Source: Adhaeribacter radiodurans | Lineage (GTDB): Bacteria; Bacteroidota; Bacteroidia; Cytophagales; Hymenobacteraceae | Reading direction: 5' to 3' | NCBI RefSeq assembly: GCF_014075995.1 | Contig: NZ_CP055153.1 | Coordinates: forward strand, 2,852,001 to 2,916,000 | Length of the DNA stretch: 64,000 nucleotides | Shown: positions 47,212-56,925 of the stretch, piece after piece | Position numbering within the stretch: position 1 is the first letter of the stretch | Layout: each line of letters opens with the position of its first letter | The notes under the pieces: generated by a model | Database searches by the model: none | Told to the model about the DNA's origin: nothing | The model's input: the letters and a program-made list of their open reading frames with translations, nothing else | Program-made: the position numbers and the translations under genes

Positions 47212-48201
47212 TTGGAAAGCGTAGCAGTAATTGGGGGGGGTAGTTGGGCCACTGCCTTAGTAAAAATTATTTCTGAAAATAAAATACCGGTGAATTGGTG
47301 GTTCCGGCACACAGCTGATGTGGAACACTTGCAAACGTACCGGCACAATGCCCGCTATTTAAGTGGCGTTACCTTTGATTTAATTTACGTAAAACCATCT
47401 ACTGATATGGTAGCCGTTATAGAGCAGGCAACCTGGGTAATATTGGCCGTTCCAGCCGCTTTCGTCGAATCGGTTTTACAGAAATTGCCTTCCCGTATTT
47501 TTGCAAATAAGTTTCTGGTATCGGCCATTAAAGGTATGATTCCGGATAAAAATTGTTTGGTAACCGAATATTTAGAAAATAATTTTCAGGTTCCTTTAGC
47601 TCATCAATGCGTGATTGCCGGCCCTTGCCACGCCGAAGAAGTGGCACTGGAAAAACAATCTTACTTAAGTATAGGGGCAACCAATATAGCATTGGCCGAA
47701 AGATTCTGTGCTTTGTTACGCAACCGGTACGTGCGCGCTACTCCCGTAGAAGATATTTACGGCATTGAATACTGCGCAGTCATGAAAAATATTATTGCCT
47801 TAGCTTGTGGCATTGCGCACGGTTTAAATTACGGCGATAACTTTCAGGCGGTAATGGTTTCTAATGCCATGCTGGAAATTGAAGCTTTTTTGCAGGCCAT
47901 GCATCCTGGTCCGCGTCAATTAAGTGGTTCGGCTTACCTCGGCGATTTATTAGTAACCGCTTATTCTCAATTTAGCCGAAACCGTACTTTTGGTAACATG
48001 ATTGGCCGCGGCTACTCGGTTAAGTCGGCTCAGGTAGAAATGAACATGATTGCCGAAGGCTACTACGCGGTGAAGATTATTCACGAATTAAATAAAAAGC
48101 TTAAAGTAAACATGCCCATAACTTCGGCGGCTTATAATATTTTGTACGAGCGCATTTCACCCCCCGTGGAGATTGCTATATTAAAAGAGAAGTTTAATTA
48201 A
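47212..48201 (+). CDS. gpsA: Glycerol-3-phosphate dehydrogenase (NAD(P)+)
   Basis: 329 residues from TTG 47212. The Rossmann motif VAVIGGGSWATALVK follows at once, which supports the start. It makes sn-glycerol 3-phosphate for phospholipid synthesis. Other landmarks are VSAIKGMIPD, VIAGPCHAEEVALEK, EYCAVMKNIIALACGIAHGL with the catalytic-region lysine, and SRNRTFG. A run of eight G lies in the glycine-rich loop codons. Cytoplasmic, monocistronic. Confidence 0.95.
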   Translation: MESVAVIGGGSWATALVKIISENKIPVNWWFRHTADVEHLQTYRHNARYLSGVTFDLIYVKPSTDMVAVIEQATWVILAVPAAFVESVLQKLPSRIFANKFLVSAIKGMIPDKNCLVTEYLENNFQVPLAHQCVIAGPCHAEEVALEKQSYLSIGATNIALAERFCALLRNRYVRATPVEDIYGIEYCAVMKNIIALACGIAHGLNYGDNFQAVMVSNAMLEIEAFLQAMHPGPRQLSGSAYLGDLLVTAYSQFSRNRTFGNMIGRGYSVKSAQVEMNMIAEGYYAVKIIHELNKKLKVNMPITSAAYNILYERISPPVEIAILKEKFN

Positions 48202-48407
48202 CGTGCGTTCGGGAGAATAAAAGAATATGTAGTTATTCTGTTTTAAGTACGTTATCGTGTAAGGATCTAATCAATTACTTACTTGGAAAATCCTTACAGG
48301 ATGACTTTAATGGACAAGAAAAACGTGAAAAGCGAATGTAATCTTTCTTGCTAGTACCTTATTTATTCTTAGTGTAGATTAATACTTATCTCGAACGCAC
48401 GCTAATT
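48199..48407. repeat. MITE-like inverted-repeat element
   Basis: TAATTA-x-CGTGCGTTCG at the left end is matched by CGAACGCACG-x-TAATTA at the right end, with GGAGA/TCTC just inside. The ~210-bp spacer is too long for a terminator loop and has no ORF. The left end overlaps the gpsA stop codon. It contains a CAGGATGACT..AATGGA motif also present at 14.2 kb. Confidence 0.6.
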
Positions 48408-48421
48408 ACTAAATTTTACTT

Positions 48422-49978
48422 TTATTCATACTGAAGAAGCACATACCCAATCTTTCCGGCCGCTTGGTTTTCGCCTTTTACGCTTATGCCCACTCGGGGA
48501 GCCCGATCCCAACGAGGCAGAAAAGCACCATCCAGTGGTTCTTTACCCATTGAACCTGATTTACCGTTTTTGTTCTTCCAGCTAAATTGATAAGACTTCC
48601 CCTGCCGGCTAGATAAAGTTAAGGTTATAGGTGAGTTTTTACCTGGTACCGAGAGCTTTTGTAGTACCTCCCGGCGCCCGTCTTTTACTTGCCACAGTTC
48701 CAGGGAATCCTGGTTAATACCGAACCCCAGAGCATTTTTACTATCGCCGTAAATACAAACGCTTTGCAGTACCTTATTTTGAGGCTGGAATTCCGCGGTA
48801 AAAGCATAGGTACCATTTTTAACCACTAACCCTAAAAAATTACCGGCTGGTAGCGAGACCATACTCGTTGGCAATTGCAAATACCCATTTTGCAGACTGA
48901 ATTCAGGAGCAGGCTGGCTTACATCCCACACCCAGGAAAGTGGCTTTTCTCCTTTTTCAAATTTAGCCGATACGTTCAGGTTTTGCTTCTGAGCTATTGT
49001 AAATGGAGCCGCAGCCTGTGCGGGTGTCGTATCTCCGTACCGAAAAGTTGGCCAATCAGTTTTACTATCCCAAATGAGTTCGCCGAGTACTCCCTCGCGG
49101 CCGGTAAAAGTAAAACCAGAACTTTTATAAGCATGATGCAAGTAAAAATAACGGTTATCGGGGGTAGTTACTACGGTGCCGTGACCGGGGCATTTCCAGT
49201 TCTCTCCGCTTTTTAGCACGGGATTACCCGCGTACTTTTCCCAGGGACCTTGCAATTTCTCGGCCCGCGCTAAACCTACCTGGTAATTACAATCAGGCCC
49301 ACAGCAAGCATTTCCCGAATACGTCATGTAAAAATAGCGCCCTCGTTTAAATATTGCTTGTCCTTCTGCCCCGCCTGCTTCCCAGTTATTGGGATCGGCT
49401 TGCAGTAAGGTAAATACCTCCCCGTTTACTTTTAATCCATCGGGGGTTAATTCCCGGCCCAGAATCTGGGTGGCTTTGCCTTTGTCTAGTCCGTATGCCT
49501 TCCAGGTAATGAAAAGTTTACCCGCATCCTCCAGCACAAAAGCATCAATAGCCTCGTTCGTCCATTCTAGTAAACAACCATGGTCAGTAAATCCCTTTTT
49601 TAAATCCCGGGTAGTGGCTACTCCAATGTAAGAGCGTTGGTCAGATTTGCGGCGAGCCGTATAATACACGTAAAAAGTGCCATTTCGGTGATAAAGCTCC
49701 GGAGCCCAAAAACTGCCCATAGTCCAGGATGGAAGCTGATTAAAAACAGGTCCTACATATTGCCAGTTAATTAAATCATTGGAAGTATAAATTGGATAAG
49801 CCGGGGCCCATTCCGAAGATGTACCTGCCGCGTAAAAAATATCACCCACCCTTATCACAGAAGGATCCGCAAAATCGCCGGCAATAACCGGATTTTTATA
49901 AGTGATGGCAGAACCAGTTTGGGCAAAACAGGTAATAGAAAGTAAACTTAAAAGCAGGGTAATTAAATAATGTTTCAT
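48422..49978 (-). CDS. Glycoside hydrolase family 43 protein
   Basis: 518 residues from ATG 49978 (an upstream TTG is unlikely). Signal peptide 1-20 (LLSITCFAQ). The five-bladed propeller (about 24-320) has the GH43 triad: base Asp38 (GDFADPSV), pKa-modulating Asp145 (NEAIDAFVLED) and acid Glu205 (GGAEGQAIFKRG). A beta-sandwich follows (about 330-518). Family members cleave arabinosyl or xylosyl side chains from plant polysaccharides. It stands alone, with no SusC/SusD pair or regulator nearby. Confidence 0.92.
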   Translation of the reverse strand: MKHYLITLLLSLLSITCFAQTGSAITYKNPVIAGDFADPSVIRVGDIFYAAGTSSEWAPAYPIYTSNDLINWQYVGPVFNQLPSWTMGSFWAPELYHRNGTFYVYYTARRKSDQRSYIGVATTRDLKKGFTDHGCLLEWTNEAIDAFVLEDAGKLFITWKAYGLDKGKATQILGRELTPDGLKVNGEVFTLLQADPNNWEAGGAEGQAIFKRGRYFYMTYSGNACCGPDCNYQVGLARAEKLQGPWEKYAGNPVLKSGENWKCPGHGTVVTTPDNRYFYLHHAYKSSGFTFTGREGVLGELIWDSKTDWPTFRYGDTTPAQAAAPFTIAQKQNLNVSAKFEKGEKPLSWVWDVSQPAPEFSLQNGYLQLPTSMVSLPAGNFLGLVVKNGTYAFTAEFQPQNKVLQSVCIYGDSKNALGFGINQDSLELWQVKDGRREVLQKLSVPGKNSPITLTLSSRQGKSYQFSWKNKNGKSGSMGKEPLDGAFLPRWDRAPRVGISVKGENQAAGKIGYVLLQYE

Positions 49979-50604
49979 ATTCAAAATGTGTTTCCTATTT
50001 AATCAGGCATAAGTATAATGCAACCTAAATAAAGCTAAGTAAAGAGACATAAGTATAAAGATGTTAGATGTTAGTTAATATATAATTGAATATCAAAGTT
50101 ATATGACCTCCTTCAAACATCCGGTACAGTAAACTAATCTTGCCTCGTTACTTATTTTGTAGTACTAAACTATTATATTTTTAGTGTAGCAAAGTCTTAT
50201 ATCACTCTTCAAAATTTTTTATCGGCCCTTTATCTATTTTAATAATGTAGAAAATTTCTGCTGGTTATTACTTGTTCGTTGTTTAACAATTAATTAAGCT
50301 CTAAAATCCGTAAGACAACGCACAAGATAGGCTCTAAATTAATTTAACCGTAATTTTTAGTAAATTCTGTCTTATGACAAATAACGTATTTATCCTTTCC
50401 TGAATAAAGATTGAGTGGTGTACTTTCTTATCTATGAAGCTATTTAGCGTTTTAGAAGTTTATCCCTATCGGCTTATTTCCGCAATAATTAATTAATACC
50501 TGCCCTTATAAGGGCAAAGTTTTTTACTTTTTTTATAAATGCTAATCAGCTTCTAAATGAATTAGGTAAATTATTACCGTTATTGCTGGAGCAATTCCTT
50601 TTTA
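49979..50604. other. Intergenic, nothing recognised
   Basis: About 625 AT-rich bases between divergent genes, with no ORF, hairpin or exact promoter. Confidence 0.5.
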
Positions 50605-51108
50605 ATGAAAAAGATTACCATACTTGTTCAACTGCTTTTATCTTTTATAATTCCGGGGTGTGGACAAACTGCTTTCGATAAGCAACTAAACATATTGTAT
50701 AAAAAAACGGTACCTCTTATCCAGCCGGCACAATTAGCTACGGAATTAAAGAATAATCAAAACATAATTTTGCTGGATACCCGCTCACCGGCCGAATTTG
50801 CGGTAAGTCATTTACCCGCAGCGCAGTTCGTAAATTATGATGAGTTCTCGCTGGCGCAGGTAAAACACCTTGCATTCGATACCCCCATTGTGGTTTATTG
50901 TTCCGTAGGTGTGCGGAGCGAGAAAATTGGTGAGAAATTACTTCGGGCAGGTTATAAAAACGTCCGGAACTTATACGGTGGCATATTTGAATGGAAAAAT
51001 AAAGGTATGATAGTAGTAAAACCGGATAATACTCCCACCGACAGTGTCCATACCTACAACCATTATTGGGCAATCTGGTTAAAAAAAGGCATTAAAGTTT
51101 ATGAATAA
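50605..51108 (+). CDS. Rhodanese-like lipoprotein
   Basis: 167 residues. The signal peptide ends SFIIPGC (Cys19), so probably a lipoprotein. The rhodanese domain (about 40-140) has LLDTRSPAEFAVSHLPAAQF and the active-site loop VVYCSVGVRSEKIG with Cys99. It handles sulfane sulfur or a related thiol transfer in the envelope. It overlaps the TIGR04282 glycosyltransferase by 8 bp, a recurrent pair in Bacteroidota. Confidence 0.9.
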   Translation: MKKITILVQLLLSFIIPGCGQTAFDKQLNILYKKTVPLIQPAQLATELKNNQNIILLDTRSPAEFAVSHLPAAQFVNYDEFSLAQVKHLAFDTPIVVYCSVGVRSEKIGEKLLRAGYKNVRNLYGGIFEWKNKGMIVVKPDNTPTDSVHTYNHYWAIWLKKGIKVYE

Positions 51109-51697
51109 AAAATTACTCCTCATTTTTGTTAAAAATGAAGTGTTCGGAAAAGTTAAGACCAGATTAGCAGCTAGCATTGGCGAAGAAAAAGCACTGCAAG
51201 TGTACAAGGTACTTCTGAAACGCACTTACGAAATAACGCTTCCCTTACCTGTAACCAAAGCTGTTTATTATTCCGATTTCATTCAGGAAGATAATTGGAG
51301 CCCGCCCTTTTACGACAATTACGTTCAATCGGGTCAGGATTTAGGCGAACGCATGCAACACGCCTTTGAACAAGCTTTTACTGCGGGCTACGAACAAGTG
51401 TGCATTATTGGCAGCGATTGCTACGAATTAACCGAAGAAATAATTTTACAAGCCTTCGATAAACTGGAAAGAAACGATGTGGTAATTGGACCGGCCCAGG
51501 ACGGCGGTTACTATTTATTAGGTATGAAAGTGTTAAACGAATCTTTTTTTAAAGGTAAAAAGTGGAGTACCGATTCGGTATTACCCGACACGTTAAATAA
51601 CATAAAAGCCGCCGGACAAACCGTAGCCCTCTTGCCGGAACTTACCGATGTGGACGAAGAAAAAGATTTAATTACAATTCGTGAGCATAATTTTTAA
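51101..51697 (+). CDS. TIGR04282 family glycosyltransferase (DUF2064)
   Basis: 198 residues, GT-A fold. LLLIFVKNEVFGKVKTRLA at the N-terminus, GSDCYELTEEIILQAFDKL as the DxD-like region and VIGPAQDGGYYLLGMK. Named for arsenosugar biosynthesis in some organisms, but the family is broad. Co-transcribed with the rhodanese gene upstream. No ArsS or ArsM partner is nearby, so the arsenosugar role is not supported here. Confidence 0.88.
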   Translation: MNKKLLLIFVKNEVFGKVKTRLAASIGEEKALQVYKVLLKRTYEITLPLPVTKAVYYSDFIQEDNWSPPFYDNYVQSGQDLGERMQHAFEQAFTAGYEQVCIIGSDCYELTEEIILQAFDKLERNDVVIGPAQDGGYYLLGMKVLNESFFKGKKWSTDSVLPDTLNNIKAAGQTVALLPELTDVDEEKDLITIREHNF

Positions 51698-52113
51698 CGA
51701 ATAGCGGTACTTTAGACTTTGTTTTAGTAAACACCAGACTATATTAGGAGCCTATAATATTAGTAAAATTGATTTTACCTCGGGTAAAAAGAAGCTTTTA
51801 CAGTTAATTTTAAAATAAAATGTTATGATGCTTTACAATAGAACAATATTGATAACAAACATAAAGTATTGAAAGCCAGCAATTAAAAAAAAATAAATTT
51901 ACTAAAATATTGAATCTATACTTTATTTAGACAGTAAGCACTTTAAAATCTAAAATTTTATAATAAAAATTTAAATAAATTTGTAAATGTTTAAATAATT
52001 TATTTATATTTAAATCCTTTACATTTCCAGCGACCTATATTAAACCTCATTATATATTTTTATTAACTACTGCTACCTTCTACACTTAATACTCTTGAGG
52101 AGGAAGAGGTAAA
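51698..52113. other. Intergenic, nothing firm
   Basis: About 415 very AT-rich bases before the CBS gene. The only notable site is a strong Shine-Dalgarno stretch (GAGGAGGAAGAGG, 52096-52108) just before ATG 52114. Confidence 0.5.
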
Positions 52114-52545
52114 ATGGGAAAGGTCAGAAATATTTTACAAAAAAAAGGGAATAAAATTTATTCCATTGACCCCAACAGAACTGTTTTCGATGGACTTGAG
52201 CTCATGATGGAAAAGAATCTGAGCGCCCTTTTAGTCATAGAAAACAGTAAGTTTATTGGAATTTTTACTGAACGGGACTATGCCCGCAAAGTTATCCTGA
52301 AAGGAAAAGCTTCAAAAGAAACGCTGATCCGGGAGGTAATGAGCGAGCATCCGGTTACGGTAAACTCTGATGCCACCGTTGAAGATTGCATGAAGCTTAT
52401 GACAGACCGACAATTCCGGCATTTACCCGTGGTAGATAGCAACGAATTAGTAGGTATTGTTTCTATTGGTGACCTCGTAAAGTTCATTATCGAAGAACAA
52501 AGAATCATTATTGAGGATCTGGAGCATTACATAACCGGCCATTAA
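52114..52545 (+). CDS. CBS-domain protein
   Basis: 143 residues, a tandem CBS pair (Bateman module): first CBS about 12-65 (ALLVIENSKFIGIFTERDYA), second about 78-132 (VMSEHPVTVNSDATVEDCMK, HLPVVDSNELVGIVSIGDLV). It probably binds adenine nucleotides and senses energy state. Strong ribosome-binding site. It ends 81 bp before nuoA on the same strand; it could be in the same transcript, but this is not shown. Confidence 0.93.
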   Translation: MGKVRNILQKKGNKIYSIDPNRTVFDGLELMMEKNLSALLVIENSKFIGIFTERDYARKVILKGKASKETLIREVMSEHPVTVNSDATVEDCMKLMTDRQFRHLPVVDSNELVGIVSIGDLVKFIIEEQRIIIEDLEHYITGH

Positions 52546-52626
52546 TTCCTACTTTTCCGGTTAGTGAGTATTTGACGTTGATGCGGTAACTACCAAAATC
52601 AAACGATTCTCGGGAGGGAATCTGTT

Positions 52627-53076
52627 TTGAATTCAACTACTGAAAGCACTCCCCTACTTTGGCCACTTTTATTTTACAGCGCTATCGTTTTTAGCCTCGT
52701 AGGCGTTATTTTAACCGTCTCCCATTTTCTAGGAGGGCGGCATAAAGAACGCGCTACCGGCGAACCATACGAAGGCGGTATTGTGAGTACCGGCTCGGCC
52801 CGATTGCGCTTTTCGGCTCAATTTTACTTAATCGCTATGCTCTTCGTCATTTTTGATGTCGAAACAATATTTATTGTATCGTGGGCAATAGCTTTTAAGG
52901 ATTTAGGGTGGTACGGGTATATGGGGGTGCTGGTATTTGTACTCTTACTGGTGGTGGTTTTAATCTACGAGTGGCGCAACGGAGCCCTGGACTTTGGCCC
53001 GGATGGCAAGAAAATTCTGCAGGCTTACCGAAAAATATCTCCTAAAAATAAGGCTCATGAAATGGTGGTTAAGTAA
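52627..53076 (+). CDS. nuoA: NADH-quinone oxidoreductase subunit A
   Basis: 149 residues from TTG 52627, preceded by GGGAGG. Three membrane segments with the conserved loop [22 protein letters not shown] and [12 protein letters not shown]. It anchors the peripheral arm at the quinone site of complex I. First gene of the operon; it overlaps nuoB by 20 bp. Confidence 0.95.
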   Translation: MNSTTESTPLLWPLLFYSAIVFSLVGVILTVSHFLGGRHKERATGEPYEGGIVSTGSARLRFSAQFYLIAMLFVIFDVETIFIVSWAIAFKDLGWYGYMGVLVFVLLLVVVLIYEWRNGALDFGPDGKKILQAYRKISPKNKAHEMVVK

Positions 53077-53695
53077 ACCGGAGACTCCCGCCAATACGGT
53101 AAAAGGCACCGGTTCTTTCGAGGAATCTGTGCAGCAAAGCATTATGCTGAGTTCCGTGCAGAGTTTAATAGCCTGGGGCCGCAAAAATTCTATGTGGCCG
53201 TTCCATTTCGGGCTTTCCTGCTGCTTCGTAGAAATGGCTACCAGCATGACTCCTAAATACGACTTGGCCCGATTCGGCGCGGAGGTAATCCGGGGTACTC
53301 CTCGCGAAGCTGATGTAATGATTATTGCCGGTACTGTATTTATTAAAATGGCGCCTATTATTAAACGCTTGCACGAGCAAATGATGGAACCGCGTTGGGT
53401 TATATCCATGGGTTCTTGTGCCAATTCCGGCGGTATGTACGATATATACAGTGTTGTACAAGGTGTAGACAAATTTTTACCCGTGGATTTATACGTGCCT
53501 GGCTGCCCACCCCGACCGGACGCCTTTATGGAAGGATTAGTATTATTATCCGAGTCGGTGGGAAAAGAAAAAAGACCCTTAAGCTGGACCGTTGGCGAAC
53601 AAGGTATAATCCGGCCCGAGAAAATTGATGTAAAAGCCCGCAAGCTCGAAAGAAGACAACAAATGACTACTTTCCGGTCACCGGATGAGGTTTAG
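53057..53695 (+). CDS. nuoB: NADH-quinone oxidoreductase subunit B
   Basis: 212 residues from ATG 53057. It binds cluster N2, the last in the chain; ligands are Cys55-Cys56 (GLSCCFVEM), Cys121 (GSCANSGG) and Cys150 (VPGCPPRP). Landmarks [20 protein letters not shown] and [10 protein letters not shown] are intact. In frame it could start earlier at 52994, but that would overlap nuoA heavily. The next gene is a VOC protein, not nuoC. Confidence 0.95.
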   Translation: MKWWLSKPETPANTVKGTGSFEESVQQSIMLSSVQSLIAWGRKNSMWPFHFGLSCCFVEMATSMTPKYDLARFGAEVIRGTPREADVMIIAGTVFIKMAPIIKRLHEQMMEPRWVISMGSCANSGGMYDIYSVVQGVDKFLPVDLYVPGCPPRPDAFMEGLVLLSESVGKEKRPLSWTVGEQGIIRPEKIDVKARKLERRQQMTTFRSPDEV

Positions 53696-53765
53696 ATTTT
53701 AAATGTGGCGCTCAGTTTACAATCAGTTTTAATAATTAAAAGCATTTGTATCCTAAAAATTATTT

Positions 53766-54359
53766 ATGGAAAAACATTCTGTAAGCCCAAATTTCGGTAC
53801 CCGATTCAGTCAAGTTGGTTTGGTGGTAAAGGATATCCAGGCGGCTGAAAAGATTTTTCAGGAAGTTTTAGGTGTGTCTGACTTTGCAAAAATGGAAAAC
53901 ATTCGCGCGGAGGATACAGAAGGCACTTATCTCGGGCAACCAGGCAATTTTGTTTTTCATTTATATATGGGTTATTCAGGTGATAGTATGCTGGAGCTAA
54001 TACAACCCGTTTCTGGTCAAAGTATCTACCAAGATTACCTTGAAAAACATCCGGAAGGGGGCGTACAACATATAGCTTTTTCGGTGTTGGAAGAAGAATT
54101 TGATAAAACAGTTTCGGAACTGAGCAACAAAGGCTATTCTATAATCCAAGATTTAACACTTCCAGTGGCAAAAGTGGCCTATTTTGATACCTATAAAGAA
54201 ATAGGTGTAGCAACCGAAATTATTGGTGTAACTAAAGCCGGATTAGAATTTGTAAATCAATTAAAAAGTAAAGTGAACGCTGATTTATTATCCGAGCAAA
54301 TCATTTCCCTGAGGACTTACATAAAATATAAAGGTTATTACTTGCAAACAGGAACATAA
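53766..54359 (+). CDS. VOC (glyoxalase/bleomycin-resistance) family protein
   Basis: 197 residues, soluble. A VOC fold (about 12-155): FSQVGLVVKDIQAAEKIFQE, FVFHLYMGYSGDSMLELIQP, GGVQHIAFSVLEEEFDKTVS and VAYFDTYKEIGVATEIIG. The His in QHIAF and the Glu residues in LELIQP and TEIIG fit a metal-binding VOC site, similar to methylmalonyl-CoA epimerase or lactoylglutathione lyase relatives. It sits between nuoB and nuoCD in the same direction, 70 bp after nuoB and 154 bp before nuoCD, and is not a known complex I subunit. Role unknown. Confidence 0.85.
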   Translation: MEKHSVSPNFGTRFSQVGLVVKDIQAAEKIFQEVLGVSDFAKMENIRAEDTEGTYLGQPGNFVFHLYMGYSGDSMLELIQPVSGQSIYQDYLEKHPEGGVQHIAFSVLEEEFDKTVSELSNKGYSIIQDLTLPVAKVAYFDTYKEIGVATEIIGVTKAGLEFVNQLKSKVNADLLSEQIISLRTYIKYKGYYLQTGT

Positions 54360-54513
54360 AGTGTTTTAGATATATGAAGTGATCTTTCTTCAACATTAGC
54401 ATTTATTTTTTTAAGCATTTTTCAAAAAATAAACACCACCCGATACTAAGTTTCATGAGGTATTAGCATAAGGCACAAGGCAACACCCGCAACAAAGGGT
54501 AATTTTTACATAT

Positions 54514-56265
54514 ATGGAAAGCAGCCGCGATACATTGGAGTTATTGCAGTCGAAGTTCGGGGAAAAAACTTTTACCCGGCAAACGACGAAGGATGACATA
54601 CTCACTCTCTGGATACCCGTTAACCAGATCCACGCCATACTCCATTATTTAAAGATTGAAATTGAGCAGCCTTTCCTTTTTCTTTATGATTTAACTGCCG
54701 TTGATGAACGCACGCGCAACCGCAGTACCAACCATGTGCCGCACGCCGATTTTACCATTGTTTACCATCTTTTCTCTTTCGCCCGCAACAGTTTTGTCCG
54801 TTTAAAAGTCGGTTTATTTGGCGAATATCCTTCGGTTCCAAGCATTACTCATTTATGGGTAAATGCCAACTGGTACGAACGGGAAGTATTTGACTTATTC
54901 GGCATTAAGTTCGAAGGACATCCGCATCTCACCCGTATTCTCATGCCCCGCACCTGGGAAGGGCATCCTCTCCGGAAAGAACATCCCGCCCGGGCAACCG
55001 AAATGGGTCCTTTTCGCTTATGGAACGAAAAACAAGATCGCGAACAAGCTGCCCTGCAATTTAACCCGGAAGAATGGGGCTTAAAACGTCAAAGCGACGA
55101 TAGCGATTTCATGTTTATGAATATCGGGCCCCAGCACCCGGGAACCCACGGCGTGTTGCGCATAATACTACAACTCGACGGAGAAGATATTGTGGATGCC
55201 GTACCGGAAATTGGTTTTCACCACCGGGGTGCCGAAAAAATGGGCGAACGCCAATCGTGGCATACCTATATTCCTTATACGGATAGGGTTGATTACCTGG
55301 GCGGTGTGATGAACAACCTGGCCTATTTACTAGCAGTCGAGAAACTAGCCGGTATCGAAGTACCGGAACGGGTAAAAGTAATTCGGATAATGATGTGTGA
55401 GTTTTTCCGGATTGCCAGTCATTTAGTTTGGTATGGTACTTTCGCCCAAGATTTAGGTCAGTTATCGCCGGTATTTTACATGTTTTCGGACCGGGAAAAG
55501 GTTTTTGAAATTGTGGAAGCCGTTTGCGGCGGTCGCATGCATCCTAACTGGTTCCGGATTGGAGGAGTATCGCAGGATTTGCCCCTAGGTTGGGAAAAAC
55601 TGGTTCAGGATTTCCTGAATTATTTTCCAAAACGGTTGAAAGAATACGATAAAATGGTGCTACGCAATAGCTTGTTTAAAGCCCGCACTATTGGCATTGG
55701 TATATTTACTTTAGATGAAGCTATAGAATGGGGCATAACGGGTGCTAACCTGCGCGCCTGTGGTTTAGAATGGGATTTCCGGAAAAAACAACCTTACTCC
55801 GGCTACGAGCAATTCGATTTTGAAGTACCCATTGGTAATAACGGTGATTGCTACGACCGGGCATTGGTTCGGGTAGAAGAAATGCGGCAAAGCTTACGCA
55901 TTATTGACCAATGCCTGAAAAACATGCCCGCTGGACCGTACAAAGCCGACCACCCACTAACCACGCCGCCCATAAAAAAACATACCATGCAGGACATTGA
56001 AACCCTCATCACGCATTTTTTAAATGTGAGCTGGGGCCCTGTTATTCCGGCCGGCGAAGCCATGAGCTGCATAGAAGCTACCAAAGGAGCCAACAGTTAT
56101 TACCTTACCAGCGATGGTAATACCTCGCCTTACAGAGTACGCATCCGGACTCCCTCCTTCCCGCACATGCAAATGCTGCCTTATATCAGCCGGGGCTATA
56201 CCGTAGCCGATTTGCTTTCCATATTAGGTGCCATGGATTATGTACTGGCGGATATTGACCGGTGA
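54514..56265 (+). CDS. nuoCD: Fused NADH-quinone oxidoreductase subunits C/D
   Basis: 583 residues. The NuoC part (about 1-190) has [33 protein letters not shown] and [17 protein letters not shown]. The NuoD part (about 200-583) has [40 protein letters not shown] and the C-terminal DYVLADIDR. The fusion is as in E. coli. It forms the quinone-binding module. Followed by a ~195-bp gap with palindromic sequence. Confidence 0.96.
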   Translation: MESSRDTLELLQSKFGEKTFTRQTTKDDILTLWIPVNQIHAILHYLKIEIEQPFLFLYDLTAVDERTRNRSTNHVPHADFTIVYHLFSFARNSFVRLKVGLFGEYPSVPSITHLWVNANWYEREVFDLFGIKFEGHPHLTRILMPRTWEGHPLRKEHPARATEMGPFRLWNEKQDREQAALQFNPEEWGLKRQSDDSDFMFMNIGPQHPGTHGVLRIILQLDGEDIVDAVPEIGFHHRGAEKMGERQSWHTYIPYTDRVDYLGGVMNNLAYLLAVEKLAGIEVPERVKVIRIMMCEFFRIASHLVWYGTFAQDLGQLSPVFYMFSDREKVFEIVEAVCGGRMHPNWFRIGGVSQDLPLGWEKLVQDFLNYFPKRLKEYDKMVLRNSLFKARTIGIGIFTLDEAIEWGITGANLRACGLEWDFRKKQPYSGYEQFDFEVPIGNNGDCYDRALVRVEEMRQSLRIIDQCLKNMPAGPYKADHPLTTPPIKKHTMQDIETLITHFLNVSWGPVIPAGEAMSCIEATKGANSYYLTSDGNTSPYRVRIRTPSFPHMQMLPYISRGYTVADLLSILGAMDYVLADIDR

Positions 56266-56460
56266 ATTGTAGAATGTTTAAAGGTGTGAGTTTAGAATGA
56301 GCAAATAAAAATTAGGAACAGAAGTAAGTTAAAAATAAAAACCAACCACCCCTGCTCCTCCAAAGTTTAGGAGGGGAGCTTTCATAAAGTGCTGCAATAA
56401 TTTAAATATTAACCACTCATTTCTAATTTATAATATCTAATTCATAATTTTTAAAGAAGC
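56266..56460. repeat. Palindromic gap between nuoCD and nuoE
   Basis: A central hairpin (GCTCCTCC ... GGAGGGGAGC, about 56354-56379) lies inside outer inverted segments TTAGAATGAG / CTCATTTCTAA. It resembles the GGAGGGGAGC-type intergenic repeats found in other Bacteroidota by my recollection. No ORF. Confidence 0.5.
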
Positions 56461-56925
56461 ATGTTAACTGCCGAGGAAATTCAGGAGATAGAGCATGAAA
56501 TAAGCTTGGTTCCGTATAAAAAAGCGGCTTGTATCGAAGCCCTTAAGGTAGTACAAAACCACCGGGGCTGGGTTTCGGACGAGAACTTAAAAGATACTGC
56601 AACTATGCTCGAAATGACCCCGCATGAACTGGACAGCGTGGCTACTTTTTACAACTTAATCTTCCGGAAACCTGTGGGCCAGCATGTTATTTTATTATGC
56701 GATAGTATCAGTTGTTGGGTAATGGGCTACGAAAACCTCCGAAAGGACCTGATGCAAAAACTGGAAATAAAATACGGCGAAACTACCCCGGATAACCGAT
56801 TTACCCTGCTGCCCAATGTTTGCCTGGGTACCTGCGACCACGCCCCTGCCCTGATGGTAGACGGGGATTTGTACCAGGATGTCACACCCGAAAAGTTAGA
56901 TGAAATTCTGAGTAAGTACAAGTGA
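56461..56925 (+). CDS. nuoE: NADH-quinone oxidoreductase subunit E
   Basis: 154 residues. Thioredoxin-like [2Fe-2S] protein carrying N1a: ligands Cys80 and Cys85 (LLCDSISCW), Cys121 and Cys125 (NVCLGTCDHAP). Part of the NADH-dehydrogenase module with NuoF and NuoG. It is separated from nuoF by 440 bp, unusual for this operon. Confidence 0.96.
   Translation: MLTAEEIQEIEHEISLVPYKKAACIEALKVVQNHRGWVSDENLKDTATMLEMTPHELDSVATFYNLIFRKPVGQHVILLCDSISCWVMGYENLRKDLMQKLEIKYGETTPDNRFTLLPNVCLGTCDHAPALMVDGDLYQDVTPEKLDEILSKYK

Noticed and set aside
51101..51697. Arsenosugar biosynthesis locus
   Set aside because: Only the TIGR04282 name suggests it; no radical-SAM ArsS or arsenic methyltransferase is nearby, and the family is broad.
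52960..53643. 227-codon minus-strand ORF over nuoA/nuoB
   Set aside because: Antisense to highly conserved complex I subunits; long only because of codon bias in the real frame.
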